Shown one piece after another: positions 8,809 through 16,401 of a stretch of 64,000 nucleotides of DNA. Made by a program: the position numbers and the translations under genes. Each line of letters starts with the position of its first letter. The stretch's first letter is position 1. The DNA is from Micromonospora sp. NBC_01699 (GTDB lineage: Bacteria; Actinomycetota; Actinomycetes; Mycobacteriales; Micromonosporaceae), in contig NZ_CP109199.1 in assembly GCF_036250065.1 (NCBI RefSeq), forward strand, positions 3,906,001-3,970,000, read 5' to 3'. Below the pieces are notes generated by a model. The model was not told where the DNA came from. It worked only from the letters and a program-made list of their open reading frames with translations, and ran no database searches.

Positions 8809-8870
8809 TTCACGTCCATGCCGTTCGGGGGCGGCTCACACCCACGCCGCCGGGACTGCGCGCGCCGCGC

Positions 8871-8975
8871 TGACATTTGTCACCGGTCACCGTGCGTCCC
8901 GCACGCGGGACGATGACTTAGCACACTAGAGGCCCGGCCGTCCCGTACACGAGACTCGAACCGCCGATCGAGTCT
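8871..8975. promoter_or_regulatory. Three dyads in the lanKC upstream region
   Basis: Three short perfect dyads lie in the 282-nt gap before lanKC: TGACATTTGTCA (8871-8882), CGTCCCGCACGCGGGACG (8895-8912) and AGACTCGA with TCGAGTCT around an 8-nt loop (8952-8975). The last could fold in the 5' leader just upstream of the GGAGGAG ribosome binding site. In Streptomyces the homologous ramC promoter is controlled by the LuxR-type regulator RamR; whether any of these is the binding site of the two nearby RamR-like proteins is inference. Confidence 0.45.
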
Positions 8976-9012
8976 AGGAGTCCCGCAGGGATCCGCCGGA
9001 GGAGCCGCGACG

Positions 9013-11727
9013 ATGGACGAACGCTACGACGCGTACTGTGCGGCCGACCCACTTTTCTACGACTCGCCCGCCACCACGGGCGCGACCACCGCCGAGTTCG
9101 CCGTCGCGGCCCGCGCGGTGCCGGCCGGCTGGCAGCGGGAACCGAAGGACGACTGGTACGTCTACGGACCCGTCGGCGGCAGCCTGCCCCCGCAGGGCTG
9201 GAAGATCCACCTGTCGGCCACCCTGGAGAACGCCGACCGGGTGCTCGCCACCGCCTGGGACTACTGCGTGCCGCGCGGGCTGTCGTTCAAGTTCCTCCGT
9301 GGGCCGCGCCTGTTGCTGCTGCGCAACGCCAAGTACGCGCCGCGCGGCTCCAGCGGCAAGTTCGTCACCATCTACCCGGCCGACCCGGACGAACTCGAAC
9401 TGGCCTGCAAGGAACTCGACGAACGGCTCGCCGGTGAGGCCGGGCCGTACATCCTCAGCGACCTGCGGTACGGCGCCGGACCGGTGTTCGTCCGCTACGG
9501 CGGCTTCGCGGCCCGCTACTGCCTCTCGGCGCACGGCCAGGTCGTCCCGGCGATCGCCGACCCGGACGGCACCCTCGTGCCGGACCGGCGGGACCCGGTG
9601 CCGCACCTGCCGGACTGGGTGACGTTGCCGGACTTCCTCACCCCGCACCTCGCGGCGCGCAACGCCACCACCACCGGCGACCTGCCGTACAAAATCGACC
9701 GGGTGATCCATTTCTCCAATGGCGGTGGCCTCTACGTCGGGCGGGACCTGCGCACCGACACCCCGGTGGTGCTCAAGGAGGCCCGCCCGTACGCCGGACT
9801 CGACGCCACCGGGACCGACGCGGTGACCCGGCTGGCCCGCGAGGGCGACATGCTGCGCCGGCTGGCCGACGTGCCGGGACTGCCCGGGGTGCACGACGAG
9901 TTCGGGTTGGGCGAGCACCGCTTCCTGGCCCTGGAGTTCGTCGTCGGCCAGCCACTGAACCGGGTCCTGGTCGAGCGCTACCCGTTGATCGACGTCGACG
10001 CGGACGCCGACCGGCTGGCCGCGTACGCGGACTGGGCGCTGGGGGTGTATAGCCGGGTCGAGGCGATCGTCGACGCCATCCACGAGCGCGGTGTGGTCTA
10101 CGGCGACCTGCACCTGTTCAACGTCATGATCGGGCCGGACGACCGGGTCACCCTGGTCGACTTCGAGGTCGCCGCTCCGGTCACCGAGCCGGGTCGACCC
10201 GGCCTGCGCAACCAGGGCTTCGCCGCGCCGCGCGACCGCACCGGCTTCGCCGTCGACCGGTACGCCCTGGCCTGCCTCCGGCTGGCGCTGTTCCTGCCGC
10301 TGACCCAACTGGTCCGACTCGCACCGGCCAAGGCCCGGCACTTCGCCGACATCATCGCCGCCCACTTCCCGGTGCCCCGCGCGTTCCTGGACGAGGCGGT
10401 CGCGGAGATCACCGGCCCCACCCCGAAAGCGGCTGACGTCACCGGCGACGCGGACGTCACCGGTGACCGGGCGGCGGCGGACACCGACCCGCTGGAGTTC
10501 TCCACCGAACCGGGCGACTGGCCGGGACTGCGTACGCGACTGGCCGGGGCGATCCTGTCCAGCGCCACCCCGGACCGTCCGGACCGACTCTTTCCCGGTG
10601 ACATCGAGCAGTTCCGCGCGGGCGGCCTCAACCTGGCCCACGGCGCCGCCGGTGTCCTGTACGCGCTCGCGGCGGCCGACGCCGGCCGGTTCCCCGAACA
10701 CGAGGACTGGCTGGTCCAACGGGCACTCGATCCACCCGCCGGCAGCCGGGTCGGCTTCTACGACGGGCTGCACGGGGTGGCGTACGCGCTGGAACACCTG
10801 GGCCACCGGCAACGGGCGCTCGACGTACTCGACGTCTGCCTGCGGGAACCGTGGACCCGACTCGGACACGATCTTGCCGGTGGCCTGTCGGGAATCGCGC
10901 TCAACCTGGCCGAACTGGCCACCCGCACCTCCGAGCCGGGGCTGTGGGAGGCCGCCTGGCAGGCCGCCGAACTGGTCGCCGACCGGATCGGCGGGACCGA
11001 CGACACCGGGGGCCGGACCAGTGGCGGGCAGCATCCGTACGCCGGGCTGACCCGGGGTCGGTCCGGCCCGGCGCTGATGTTCCTGCGGCTGTACGAGATC
11101 TCCGGTGATCCGGCCCTGCTCGACCTCGCCGCCACCGCGCTGCGCTGGGACCTGCGGCGCTGCGTGGTCCGCCCGGACGGTGCGATGGAGGTCGACGAGG
11201 GCTGGCGGACCATGCCCTACCTGGCGCACGGCAGCGTCGGCATCGGGCTGGTCCTCGACCAGTATCTGCGGCACCGCGCCGACGAGCGGTTCGCCGAGGC
11301 CGCCACGGCAATCCGACGGGCCGCCCGGTCGCCGCTCTACGTCCAGTCCGGACTGTTCGCAGGTCGGGCCGGCATCGTCGTCTACCTCGCCGCCCGCGCC
11401 GCCGCCGGCCTTCCCGATCGGGCCGAGGTGGACCGGGACCGGCACGAGCTGGCCGGGCAACTGCGACGGCTCACCTGGCACGCGATGCCATACCGGGACG
11501 GTCTCGCGTTTCCCGGCGAAAAGCTGCTGCGACTCTCCATGGACCTCGCCACCGGCACCGCGGGCGTACTGCTCGCGGTCGCCGCGGCCCGGTCCGACCG
11601 GCCGGTGACGCTGCCGTTCCTCGCCCCCTGGAACCAGCCGCACGCCCCGGCCCGAAGCTCCCTCGCGTCCGCGAGGGTGGACAACCGATCGAACGAGGAT
11701 GAGGTGGCACGACATGGCGCTTCTTGA
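9013..11727 (+). CDS. Class III lanthipeptide synthetase LanKC (RamC/AmfT-like)
   Basis: 904 aa, normal length for LanKC. Three regions are visible. First, an N-terminal lyase-like domain (about 1-210; WKIHLSATLENADRVL, FKFLRG, GKFVTIYP). Second, a Ser/Thr-kinase-like domain (about 225-440) with VVLKEARP for ATP binding, VYGDLHLFNVMI containing catalytic Asp365, and VDFEVA as the DFG-like site. Third, a C-terminal LanC-like cyclase (about 520-890) with GAAGVLYAL, GLSGIALNL, AHGSVGIGL and GTAGVLLAV. The zinc-ligand cysteines of true LanC are absent, as in class III. The enzyme phosphorylates and eliminates Ser/Thr of the precursor, then forms (methyl)lanthionine or labionin. The ATG follows GGAGGAG, and the 3' end overlaps the precursor gene by 14 nt. 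Confidence 0.93.
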   Translation: MDERYDAYCAADPLFYDSPATTGATTAEFAVAARAVPAGWQREPKDDWYVYGPVGGSLPPQGWKIHLSATLENADRVLATAWDYCVPRGLSFKFLRGPRLLLLRNAKYAPRGSSGKFVTIYPADPDELELACKELDERLAGEAGPYILSDLRYGAGPVFVRYGGFAARYCLSAHGQVVPAIADPDGTLVPDRRDPVPHLPDWVTLPDFLTPHLAARNATTTGDLPYKIDRVIHFSNGGGLYVGRDLRTDTPVVLKEARPYAGLDATGTDAVTRLAREGDMLRRLADVPGLPGVHDEFGLGEHRFLALEFVVGQPLNRVLVERYPLIDVDADADRLAAYADWALGVYSRVEAIVDAIHERGVVYGDLHLFNVMIGPDDRVTLVDFEVAAPVTEPGRPGLRNQGFAAPRDRTGFAVDRYALACLRLALFLPLTQLVRLAPAKARHFADIIAAHFPVPRAFLDEAVAEITGPTPKAADVTGDADVTGDRAAADTDPLEFSTEPGDWPGLRTRLAGAILSSATPDRPDRLFPGDIEQFRAGGLNLAHGAAGVLYALAAADAGRFPEHEDWLVQRALDPPAGSRVGFYDGLHGVAYALEHLGHRQRALDVLDVCLREPWTRLGHDLAGGLSGIALNLAELATRTSEPGLWEAAWQAAELVADRIGGTDDTGGRTSGGQHPYAGLTRGRSGPALMFLRLYEISGDPALLDLAATALRWDLRRCVVRPDGAMEVDEGWRTMPYLAHGSVGIGLVLDQYLRHRADERFAEAATAIRRAARSPLYVQSGLFAGRAGIVVYLAARAAAGLPDRAEVDRDRHELAGQLRRLTWHAMPYRDGLAFPGEKLLRLSMDLATGTAGVLLAVAAARSDRPVTLPFLAPWNQPHAPARSSLASARVDNRSNEDEVARHGAS

Positions 11728-11842
11728 CCTACAGGGTCTGGAACTGACCGCGGACGAGCTCAAGAGCACCGACCCCGGCGGAAGCCGGGCGAGCCTGCTG
11801 CTCTGCGGCGACAGCTCGCTGTCCCTGGTGACCTGCAACTGA
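11714..11842 (+). CDS. SapB/RamS-like class III lanthipeptide precursor
   Basis: A 42-codon gene, too short for routine ORF calling, overlapping the synthetase stop and preceded by GAGGTGG at 11701-11707. The leader starts MALLDLQGLEL; the (I/L)xDLQ/LxLQ motif is what LanKC enzymes recognise in leaders of this class. The C-terminal core is GSRASLLLCGDSSLSLVTCN. From memory, the SapB core of Streptomyces coelicolor RamS has the same S-x3-C spacing twice and near-identical residues, so two lanthionine rings (Ser27 to Cys31 and Ser37 to Cys41, or the neighbouring serines) are expected. SapB is a surfactant morphogen that lets aerial hyphae rise from water. Confidence is high for family, moderate for function. 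Confidence 0.93.
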   Translation: MALLDLQGLELTADELKSTDPGGSRASLLLCGDSSLSLVTCN

Positions 11843-11856
11843 TCGGTGCGACACCG

Positions 11857-11888
11857 CCCTGGGTGGGTGCCAACGCACTCACCCAGGG
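11857..11888 (+). terminator. Terminator after the lanthipeptide precursor gene
   Basis: Arms CCCTGGGTGGGTGC (11857-11870) and GCACTCACCCAGGG (11875-11888) pair over 14 bp with one G-U around the tetraloop CAAC, starting 15 nt past the precursor stop. It indicates that the transcript ends here and that no exporter gene follows in the same operon. It also sits at the end of the convergent regulator gene. Confidence 0.8.
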
Positions 11889-11919
11889 CACCCTTCTGTT
11901 CGGCAGCCCTGCCACCCGG

Positions 11920-12519
11920 TCAGATCCAGCCGCCCTCGCGGGCGATCCGCACCGCCTCGATCCGGGTCCGCGCGCCGGCCTTGGCCGCGATCCGGGACAG
12001 GTGATTGCGTACGGTTCCCGGCGACAGCCCGACCCGCGCCGCTATCTCGACCACCGGTGCCCCGTCGGCGGCGATCTCCAGCACCTCGGTCTCCCGTAGG
12101 GTCAGCGGGCTCTCCGTGTTGAGGGCGGCGACGACCAGGTCGGCGTCGACCACCGGTTCGCCACGGGCGAGTCGGCGTACCCCGTCCACCACGCGTTGCG
12201 GGGTGACATCGTTGCCGAGGAAGCCGACGGTGCGGCTGCGGGCGTGCAGCGCGCCGCCGAGTGTCCGGGGCCGCCGGGCGTCGACCAGCACGAGCAGCGG
12301 ACAGGAGTGTTCGTAGCGGAGCGAACCGGCGGGGCCGCCGGTGCCGAGCAGTTCCGAGTCGACCACGGCGACGTCCGGGCGTCTCGACCGGATCGCCGGC
12401 CCGACCTGCTCGATCCGATCGAGCTCGGCCACCACGTCGATATCGTCCTCAGTGGCCAGTACGAAGGCCAGCGCGCCACGGATCAGCGCACCGTCGAGGG
12501 CCAGCAGCGTCCGGATCAA
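11920..12519 (-). CDS. RamR/AmfR-like LuxR-family regulator with degenerate receiver
   Basis: 199 aa NarL/FixJ-type protein with a TTG start preceded by GGGAGAGG. The C-terminal LuxR helix-turn-helix is intact (LTLRETEVLEIAADGAPVVEIAARVGLSPGTVRNHLS). The receiver domain is unusual. The N-terminal acidic pair is reduced (LLALDGALIRG, one Asp). The phospho-acceptor Asp is present (VAVVDSELL). The conserved lysine after beta-5 is missing (VGFLGND where K is expected). It may therefore work without phosphorylation. Placed just past the precursor gene and convergent to it, it is a likely regulator of the lanthipeptide operon, like RamR in Streptomyces. Confidence 0.85.
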   Translation of the reverse strand: MIRTLLALDGALIRGALAFVLATEDDIDVVAELDRIEQVGPAIRSRRPDVAVVDSELLGTGGPAGSLRYEHSCPLLVLVDARRPRTLGGALHARSRTVGFLGNDVTPQRVVDGVRRLARGEPVVDADLVVAALNTESPLTLRETEVLEIAADGAPVVEIAARVGLSPGTVRNHLSRIAAKAGARTRIEAVRIAREGGWI

Positions 12520-12638
12520 TCTACCGTTACCTCTCCCGCGGTCGGGGTGGCGTCGAAAGGCAGTTCGGGCGGCTCAGAGCGACAGAGTCAGCATATGTAG
12601 GGATTTAAGCACAAACATTCGCGTCCCGCCCAGCGGCG

Positions 12639-12701
12639 CGATGGCAGGTCCCACCCGCTGACGCGACGGCAGGTCCCACCCGCTGACGGGACGGCAAGCC
12701 G
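12639..12701. repeat. Two and a half copies of a 25-nt direct repeat
   Basis: The 20-nt string beginning GGCAGGTCCCACC occurs at 12643-12662 and again at 12668-12687, with a partial third unit (GGGACGGCAAGCC) running into the stop region of the adjacent regulator gene. The period is 25 nt. It lies between the two regulator genes. I see no coding function; it may be a small replication-slippage repeat. Confidence 0.7.
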
Positions 12702-12702
12702 G

Positions 12703-13308
12703 TCACAGCCAGCCGTCGCGCTGTGCCCGCCGGACCGCCTCCAACCGGTTGCGGCCACCGGTCTTGCGCAGGATCACCGTCAGATGGTTGCGGACCGTCC
12801 CGTACGCCAGGCAGAGCCGGCAGGCGATCTCCCGCAGCGGCAGACCCTCCGCCGCCGCCCGCAACACCTCCCGCTCCCGTACGGTGAGCGGGCCGACCGG
12901 TGGACTCAGCGCGGCGACGGCGGCGGCCGGATCGATCACCCACTCCCCCAGCGCCACCAACCGGAGCGACCGCAGCAGTTCCGCCGGCGGCAGGTTCTTG
13001 TCGACGAACCCCCGTACACCCGCGCGCAGCGCCGCCTGGAGGATCCCCGGACCGGGCCGGGCGCTCATCGCCAGCACCGCGACCCCTCGCGCGGCCGGGT
13101 CGAGCTGCCGCAGGACGTCGAGCGGGTCGCGACCCGACGGTCCGATGTCGATCAGTACGACGTCGGGCCGTTCCCGTCGTACCGCGGCGACGATGTCGGC
13201 CGACGGGTCGAGGTCCCCCACCACCTCCAGGTCGTCCTCACTGGAGAGCACCATCCGCAGCGCACCCCGGAGCAGCCCCACTTCCTCGACGATCAGCACG
13301 CGGACCAC
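12703..13308 (-). CDS. Response regulator, LuxR/NarL family (second RamR-like protein)
   Basis: About 201 aa. The GTG at 13308 follows GGGAGG; GTG 13299 is an alternative, and the much longer open frame upstream is GC shadow. The receiver looks complete: acidic pair in VLIVEEVGLL, acceptor Asp in VVLIDIG, Ser in LAMSAR and Lys in GFVDKNLPP. The C-terminal LuxR HTH reads LTVREREVLRAAAEGLPLREIACRLCLAYGTVRNHL. It is a paralogue of the neighbouring regulator with the receiver residues retained. No histidine kinase is adjacent, so it is an orphan regulator here, as RamR is in Streptomyces. Control of the lanthipeptide locus is inferred from position. Confidence 0.85.
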   Translation of the reverse strand: MVRVLIVEEVGLLRGALRMVLSSEDDLEVVGDLDPSADIVAAVRRERPDVVLIDIGPSGRDPLDVLRQLDPAARGVAVLAMSARPGPGILQAALRAGVRGFVDKNLPPAELLRSLRLVALGEWVIDPAAAVAALSPPVGPLTVREREVLRAAAEGLPLREIACRLCLAYGTVRNHLTVILRKTGGRNRLEAVRRAQRDGWL

Positions 13309-13467
13309 GAAGCCTCCCGATCTCGGCGCCCGGCCGGCAAGGACCTCTTCGTGTCGACTGGACCGACCGACATCGTAACGACATGTGATGCCGCATGCAC
13401 GGTACGCAATGGATGATCGCTGGCGTACGGTCCCGCACGGGCTCCGGGTGGTGGCTATGTTGGGCAG

Positions 13468-14664
13468 ATGTCCGCCACCGCGTCGAACGCGCTTCCGATC
13501 GTGCAGTTCCGGAGCCGACCGGGAACGGTGGACCTGGCCTGGGGTCACCCCGACCCGGCAACCCTCCCGATCCGGGAGTGGGCACAGGCGTGCGTCGGCG
13601 CCCTGCGCCGGTACGGCGGCTCCGCGCTCGCCTACGGCCACCCGAACGGGCCGGGACCGCTGGTCGAGTGGCTGGTGGACCGGCTGGGCCGGACCGACGG
13701 GCGGGCCCCCGACCCGCCCCGGATCTTCGTCACCGCCGGTGCCTCGCACGCGCTCGACCTGGTCGCCGGGCTGCTCTGCCGGTCCGGTGACACGGTGTTG
13801 GTGGACGCGCCCACGTACCACCTGGCCTTCCGGGTGCTCGCCGACCACGGCGTGACCCTGGCGCCGACCCCGGCCGACCGGGACGGGATCGATCCGGCGG
13901 CAACCCGCGACCTGGTCGCACGGCTGCGCCGGGAGGGGCGGCGGGTGCCGCTGCTCTACCTCGTGCCGACCTTCGGCAATCCGACCGGCCGGAGCCTGGC
14001 CGAGCCCCGCCGGGCGGAACTGGTCGCGGTGGCCGAGCAGACCGGGCTGGTCCTGGTCGAGGACGACACCTACCGGGAACTCGCGTACGACGGGCCGGCG
14101 CCGCCGTCGCTCTACAGCGCCGCCGAGGACGGGGCGGTGATCCGGCTCGGCTCGTTCGCCAAGACCGTCGCGCCGGGGCTGCGGCTCGGCTGGCTCACCG
14201 CCGCACCGGCCCTGGTCGCCGCCCTCGCCGGGCGCGGCTACATCGACAGCGGCGGCGGGGTCAACCACACCAACGCGCTGTCGATGGCGGAGTTCGCGAC
14301 CGCCGGCGCCTACGACCGTCACCTCGACCGGGTACGGGCGCGCTACCGGGGACAACGGGACGCGCTGGTCTCGGCGGTCCACCGTCACCTGCCGGAGGTC
14401 ACCTTCACCACTCCGGCCGGCGGCTGGTTCCTCTGGCTGCGGCTACCCGCACCGATCGGCGCGACCGCACTGCTGCCGTACGCCGACACGAACGGGGTGT
14501 CGTACCTGCCGGGCACCCACTTCTTCGTCACCGACACCGGGGACACGCACCTGCGGCTGTCGTTCTCCCTGTTCGCACCGGACCAGTTGGAGGAGGGGAC
14601 CCGGCGGCTGGCCCGAGCGATGACCCAACTGGGCTCGGCCCCGGAGCCGGGTCGCCCGCAGTGA
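13468..14664 (+). CDS. PLP-dependent aminotransferase, class I/II (2-aminoadipate transaminase-like)
   Basis: 398 aa fold-type I aminotransferase. Visible features: the small-domain segment GHPNGPGPLVEWLVDRL, the phosphate-binding VTAGASHALDL, VPTFGNPTGRSL (the Asn/Pro that holds PLP), VLVEDDTYREL, and the Schiff-base lysine in RLGSFAKTVAPGLRLGW. This is the signature of the LysN/MocR C-domain group, acting on 2-aminoadipate, aromatic or branched-chain substrates. There is no N-terminal GntR domain, so it is an enzyme only. It is divergent from the regulator gene at its left. A link to the lanthipeptide locus is not evident. Confidence 0.86.
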   Translation: MSATASNALPIVQFRSRPGTVDLAWGHPDPATLPIREWAQACVGALRRYGGSALAYGHPNGPGPLVEWLVDRLGRTDGRAPDPPRIFVTAGASHALDLVAGLLCRSGDTVLVDAPTYHLAFRVLADHGVTLAPTPADRDGIDPAATRDLVARLRREGRRVPLLYLVPTFGNPTGRSLAEPRRAELVAVAEQTGLVLVEDDTYRELAYDGPAPPSLYSAAEDGAVIRLGSFAKTVAPGLRLGWLTAAPALVAALAGRGYIDSGGGVNHTNALSMAEFATAGAYDRHLDRVRARYRGQRDALVSAVHRHLPEVTFTTPAGGWFLWLRLPAPIGATALLPYADTNGVSYLPGTHFFVTDTGDTHLRLSFSLFAPDQLEEGTRRLARAMTQLGSAPEPGRPQ

Positions 14665-14719
14665 GCCGGCCGGAGGCGGGCACGCCGCCGCCGTACGTCA
14701 ACCGGACACGGGCGGCGGC

Positions 14720-15349
14720 TCAGCCGAGCGCGGCCCCGGTCGGATCGGCACTGTCGGTCGCCGTCGGATCCTGGTCCTCGCTGACGCTGGGAGTGGGAGT
14801 GGGAGTGGGGGTGGGCGTCGGCTCGTCACCGGGGCCGCTGGACGGCGACGGCGTTTCGCTGGGGCTGGGTGACGGCGTCGGCGGAACCGGGGTGGCCGAC
14901 GGAGTCGGGGTCGGGCCGCTCGACGTCGGCGTGGGTCGACCCGGGGTCGAGCCGTGCGGATTCGACCGGGGCGTCCGGGACGGGGTGGCGTACGGCCGGG
15001 GTCTCGCGTCCGCCGTCGCGACCGGGCCGACGGCCCCGGTGCCGCCGGAGCCGGCCACCGACGGGGGCGGCACGCTCGTCTCGGCGGCGGCCGGACTCAT
15101 CGGCACGATGACGTCGGTCGGACCCGCCGACACCGGGCTCCCGATCGGCGTGTCCGACAACGCGGCCGGCGCCGCGCGGCCGATCCCCTGGGCGAACCGA
15201 CCACCGGCCCGGTTCGACACCGGGTCGGGACCCGACGCGCCGGCGGCGGTGAACGCGACCCCGAGTCCTACGCTGCCGACGAGGATCGCGGCGAGCACGC
15301 CGGTTGCGGGCCGGGGCGGGGGCGGTAGCGGACGACGGTGGGCGGGCAC
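14720..15349 (-). CDS. Secreted or membrane-anchored Pro/Ser/Thr-rich protein, hypothetical
   Basis: 209 aa. After a basic, proline-rich start (MPAHRRPLPPPP) there is one hydrophobic segment (TGVLAAILVGSVGLGVAFTAAG, about 16-37) that serves as signal or anchor. The rest is a disordered extracytoplasmic tail ending in PTPTPTPTPTP-type repeats. No enzymatic domain is visible. The reverse-strand frame through the same DNA encodes an implausible Gly-Val run, so this strand is preferred. Such tails commonly span the peptidoglycan. Function unknown. Confidence 0.62.
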   Translation of the reverse strand: MPAHRRPLPPPPRPATGVLAAILVGSVGLGVAFTAAGASGPDPVSNRAGGRFAQGIGRAAPAALSDTPIGSPVSAGPTDVIVPMSPAAAETSVPPPSVAGSGGTGAVGPVATADARPRPYATPSRTPRSNPHGSTPGRPTPTSSGPTPTPSATPVPPTPSPSPSETPSPSSGPGDEPTPTPTPTPTPSVSEDQDPTATDSADPTGAALG

Positions 15350-15527
15350 GGAAGCTCCCGGACGTAGTGAGGCGAAACGCCGTGGTCAGCGCGGTAGGGC
15401 TCGACCCTGCCCGCTGTCCGGGTCGGTACGCAACGAGACGTCGACCGCCTGTGTCCTATGTCATAACCAATCGGCATCGTCGGTCTAATACAAGCATCAG
15501 CCGGATATACCGGACTGATCCGAATAG

Positions 15528-16121
15528 TCACAGCCCGGCGGCCTGGTCGTAGCGTTGGCGCAGCTCGCGCATCCGCTCCTCCCCCAGCGACTCCTGCCGC
15601 GCCTCCTGCTGGTAGCGCTCGGGAAAGAGCTGACCGACCCGGTCACTGAACGACACCTCGTTGGTCGCCTCGGCCACCTGCACCGTCGGTGGATCGGTGC
15701 CCATCGCCACCACCACCGGCCCGACGAGCTTGACCGCCCAGTCCCAGGGCCGGTTCGGCTCGGCCACGCCGCAGAGATGGAACCCGTACGCCGTGTGGAC
15801 CTGCGCCACGGAGGTCGCCTCGGCCGGTTCGAAGCCGAAGACCCGTACCCCGCAGACGATCTTGGTCTCGGCGGCCAGGCCCCCGGCGTGCTCGCCGTGA
15901 CCCTGGTGCTGTTCCGGTTCGAGCTGTTCGAGCACCACGACCAGGCGACGGCCGAGCTGGCTGGCCAGGTCGTCGGCGGGCGCCGGCTGCGACCCGGCGG
16001 TGTTGACCAGGAGTACGACCGTGGCCGCCACCGCCAGCAGGATGACGGCCACCCAGACGAACCGGTTGCGCCACCAGCCCGACACCCGTGCCGGCTGGAC
16101 CTCTTCCGGAGAAACTCGCAT
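15528..16121 (-). CDS. Hypothetical single-pass membrane protein
   Basis: 197 aa. A short cytoplasmic N-terminus ends at a membrane helix (FVWVAVILLAVAATVVLLVNTAG, about 26-48). The remaining 150 residues are predicted outside and contain two cysteines (KIVCGVRVFG and FHLCGVAEP) that could form a disulfide, plus an acidic/basic C-terminal helix (ERYQQEARQESLGEERMREL). I do not recognise a family. The composition, the membrane helix directly after the start and third-position GC support a real gene. It points the same way as the preceding secreted protein, 178 nt away. Confidence 0.66.
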   Translation of the reverse strand: MRVSPEEVQPARVSGWWRNRFVWVAVILLAVAATVVLLVNTAGSQPAPADDLASQLGRRLVVVLEQLEPEQHQGHGEHAGGLAAETKIVCGVRVFGFEPAEATSVAQVHTAYGFHLCGVAEPNRPWDWAVKLVGPVVVAMGTDPPTVQVAEATNEVSFSDRVGQLFPERYQQEARQESLGEERMRELRQRYDQAAGL

Positions 16122-16401
16122 GTCTTCCCATCACGGATCGGACCCCGGTGGGAACGCCAGCACGGTCGTGTCGCGTACTGGTGGCAGCGGTTCCGGGGCG
16201 TTTGTCTGAGCACTGGTCACAGCCCGGTCCGGGGCGCCGCTGAACGCGAGCGGCCACCGCCTGGTGCCTGATCCGGCTCCGCCGACCGACGTGGTTGCCC
16301 CCGACGCCGTGGCGATACCGACCATCGGAGCACGCCGGGCGGCACCCGGTCAATGGTTGTCCGTCGATCCGTTTGCCGCCTCGGCGGAAACCCGACGCCG
16401 G

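Noticed and set aside
8952..8975. tRNA fragment suggested by GACTCGAACC
   Set aside because: The string resembles a T-arm complement, but no acceptor stem, anticodon arm or D-arm can be drawn; it is part of a simple 8-bp hairpin.
8974..11838. Minus-strand open frame of 954 codons opposite lanKC
   Set aside because: Shadow of the lanthipeptide synthetase; no ribosome binding site or family signature, and biased Gly/Gln/Arg composition.
12639..12701. CRISPR-like repeat
   Set aside because: Only two full direct copies with 5-nt separation, no regular spacers and no cas genes.
14661..15488. Plus-strand frame with Gly-Val repeats
   Set aside because: It is the complement of the Thr-Pro repeat of the minus-strand secreted protein, which has a start, a signal-like helix and sensible composition.
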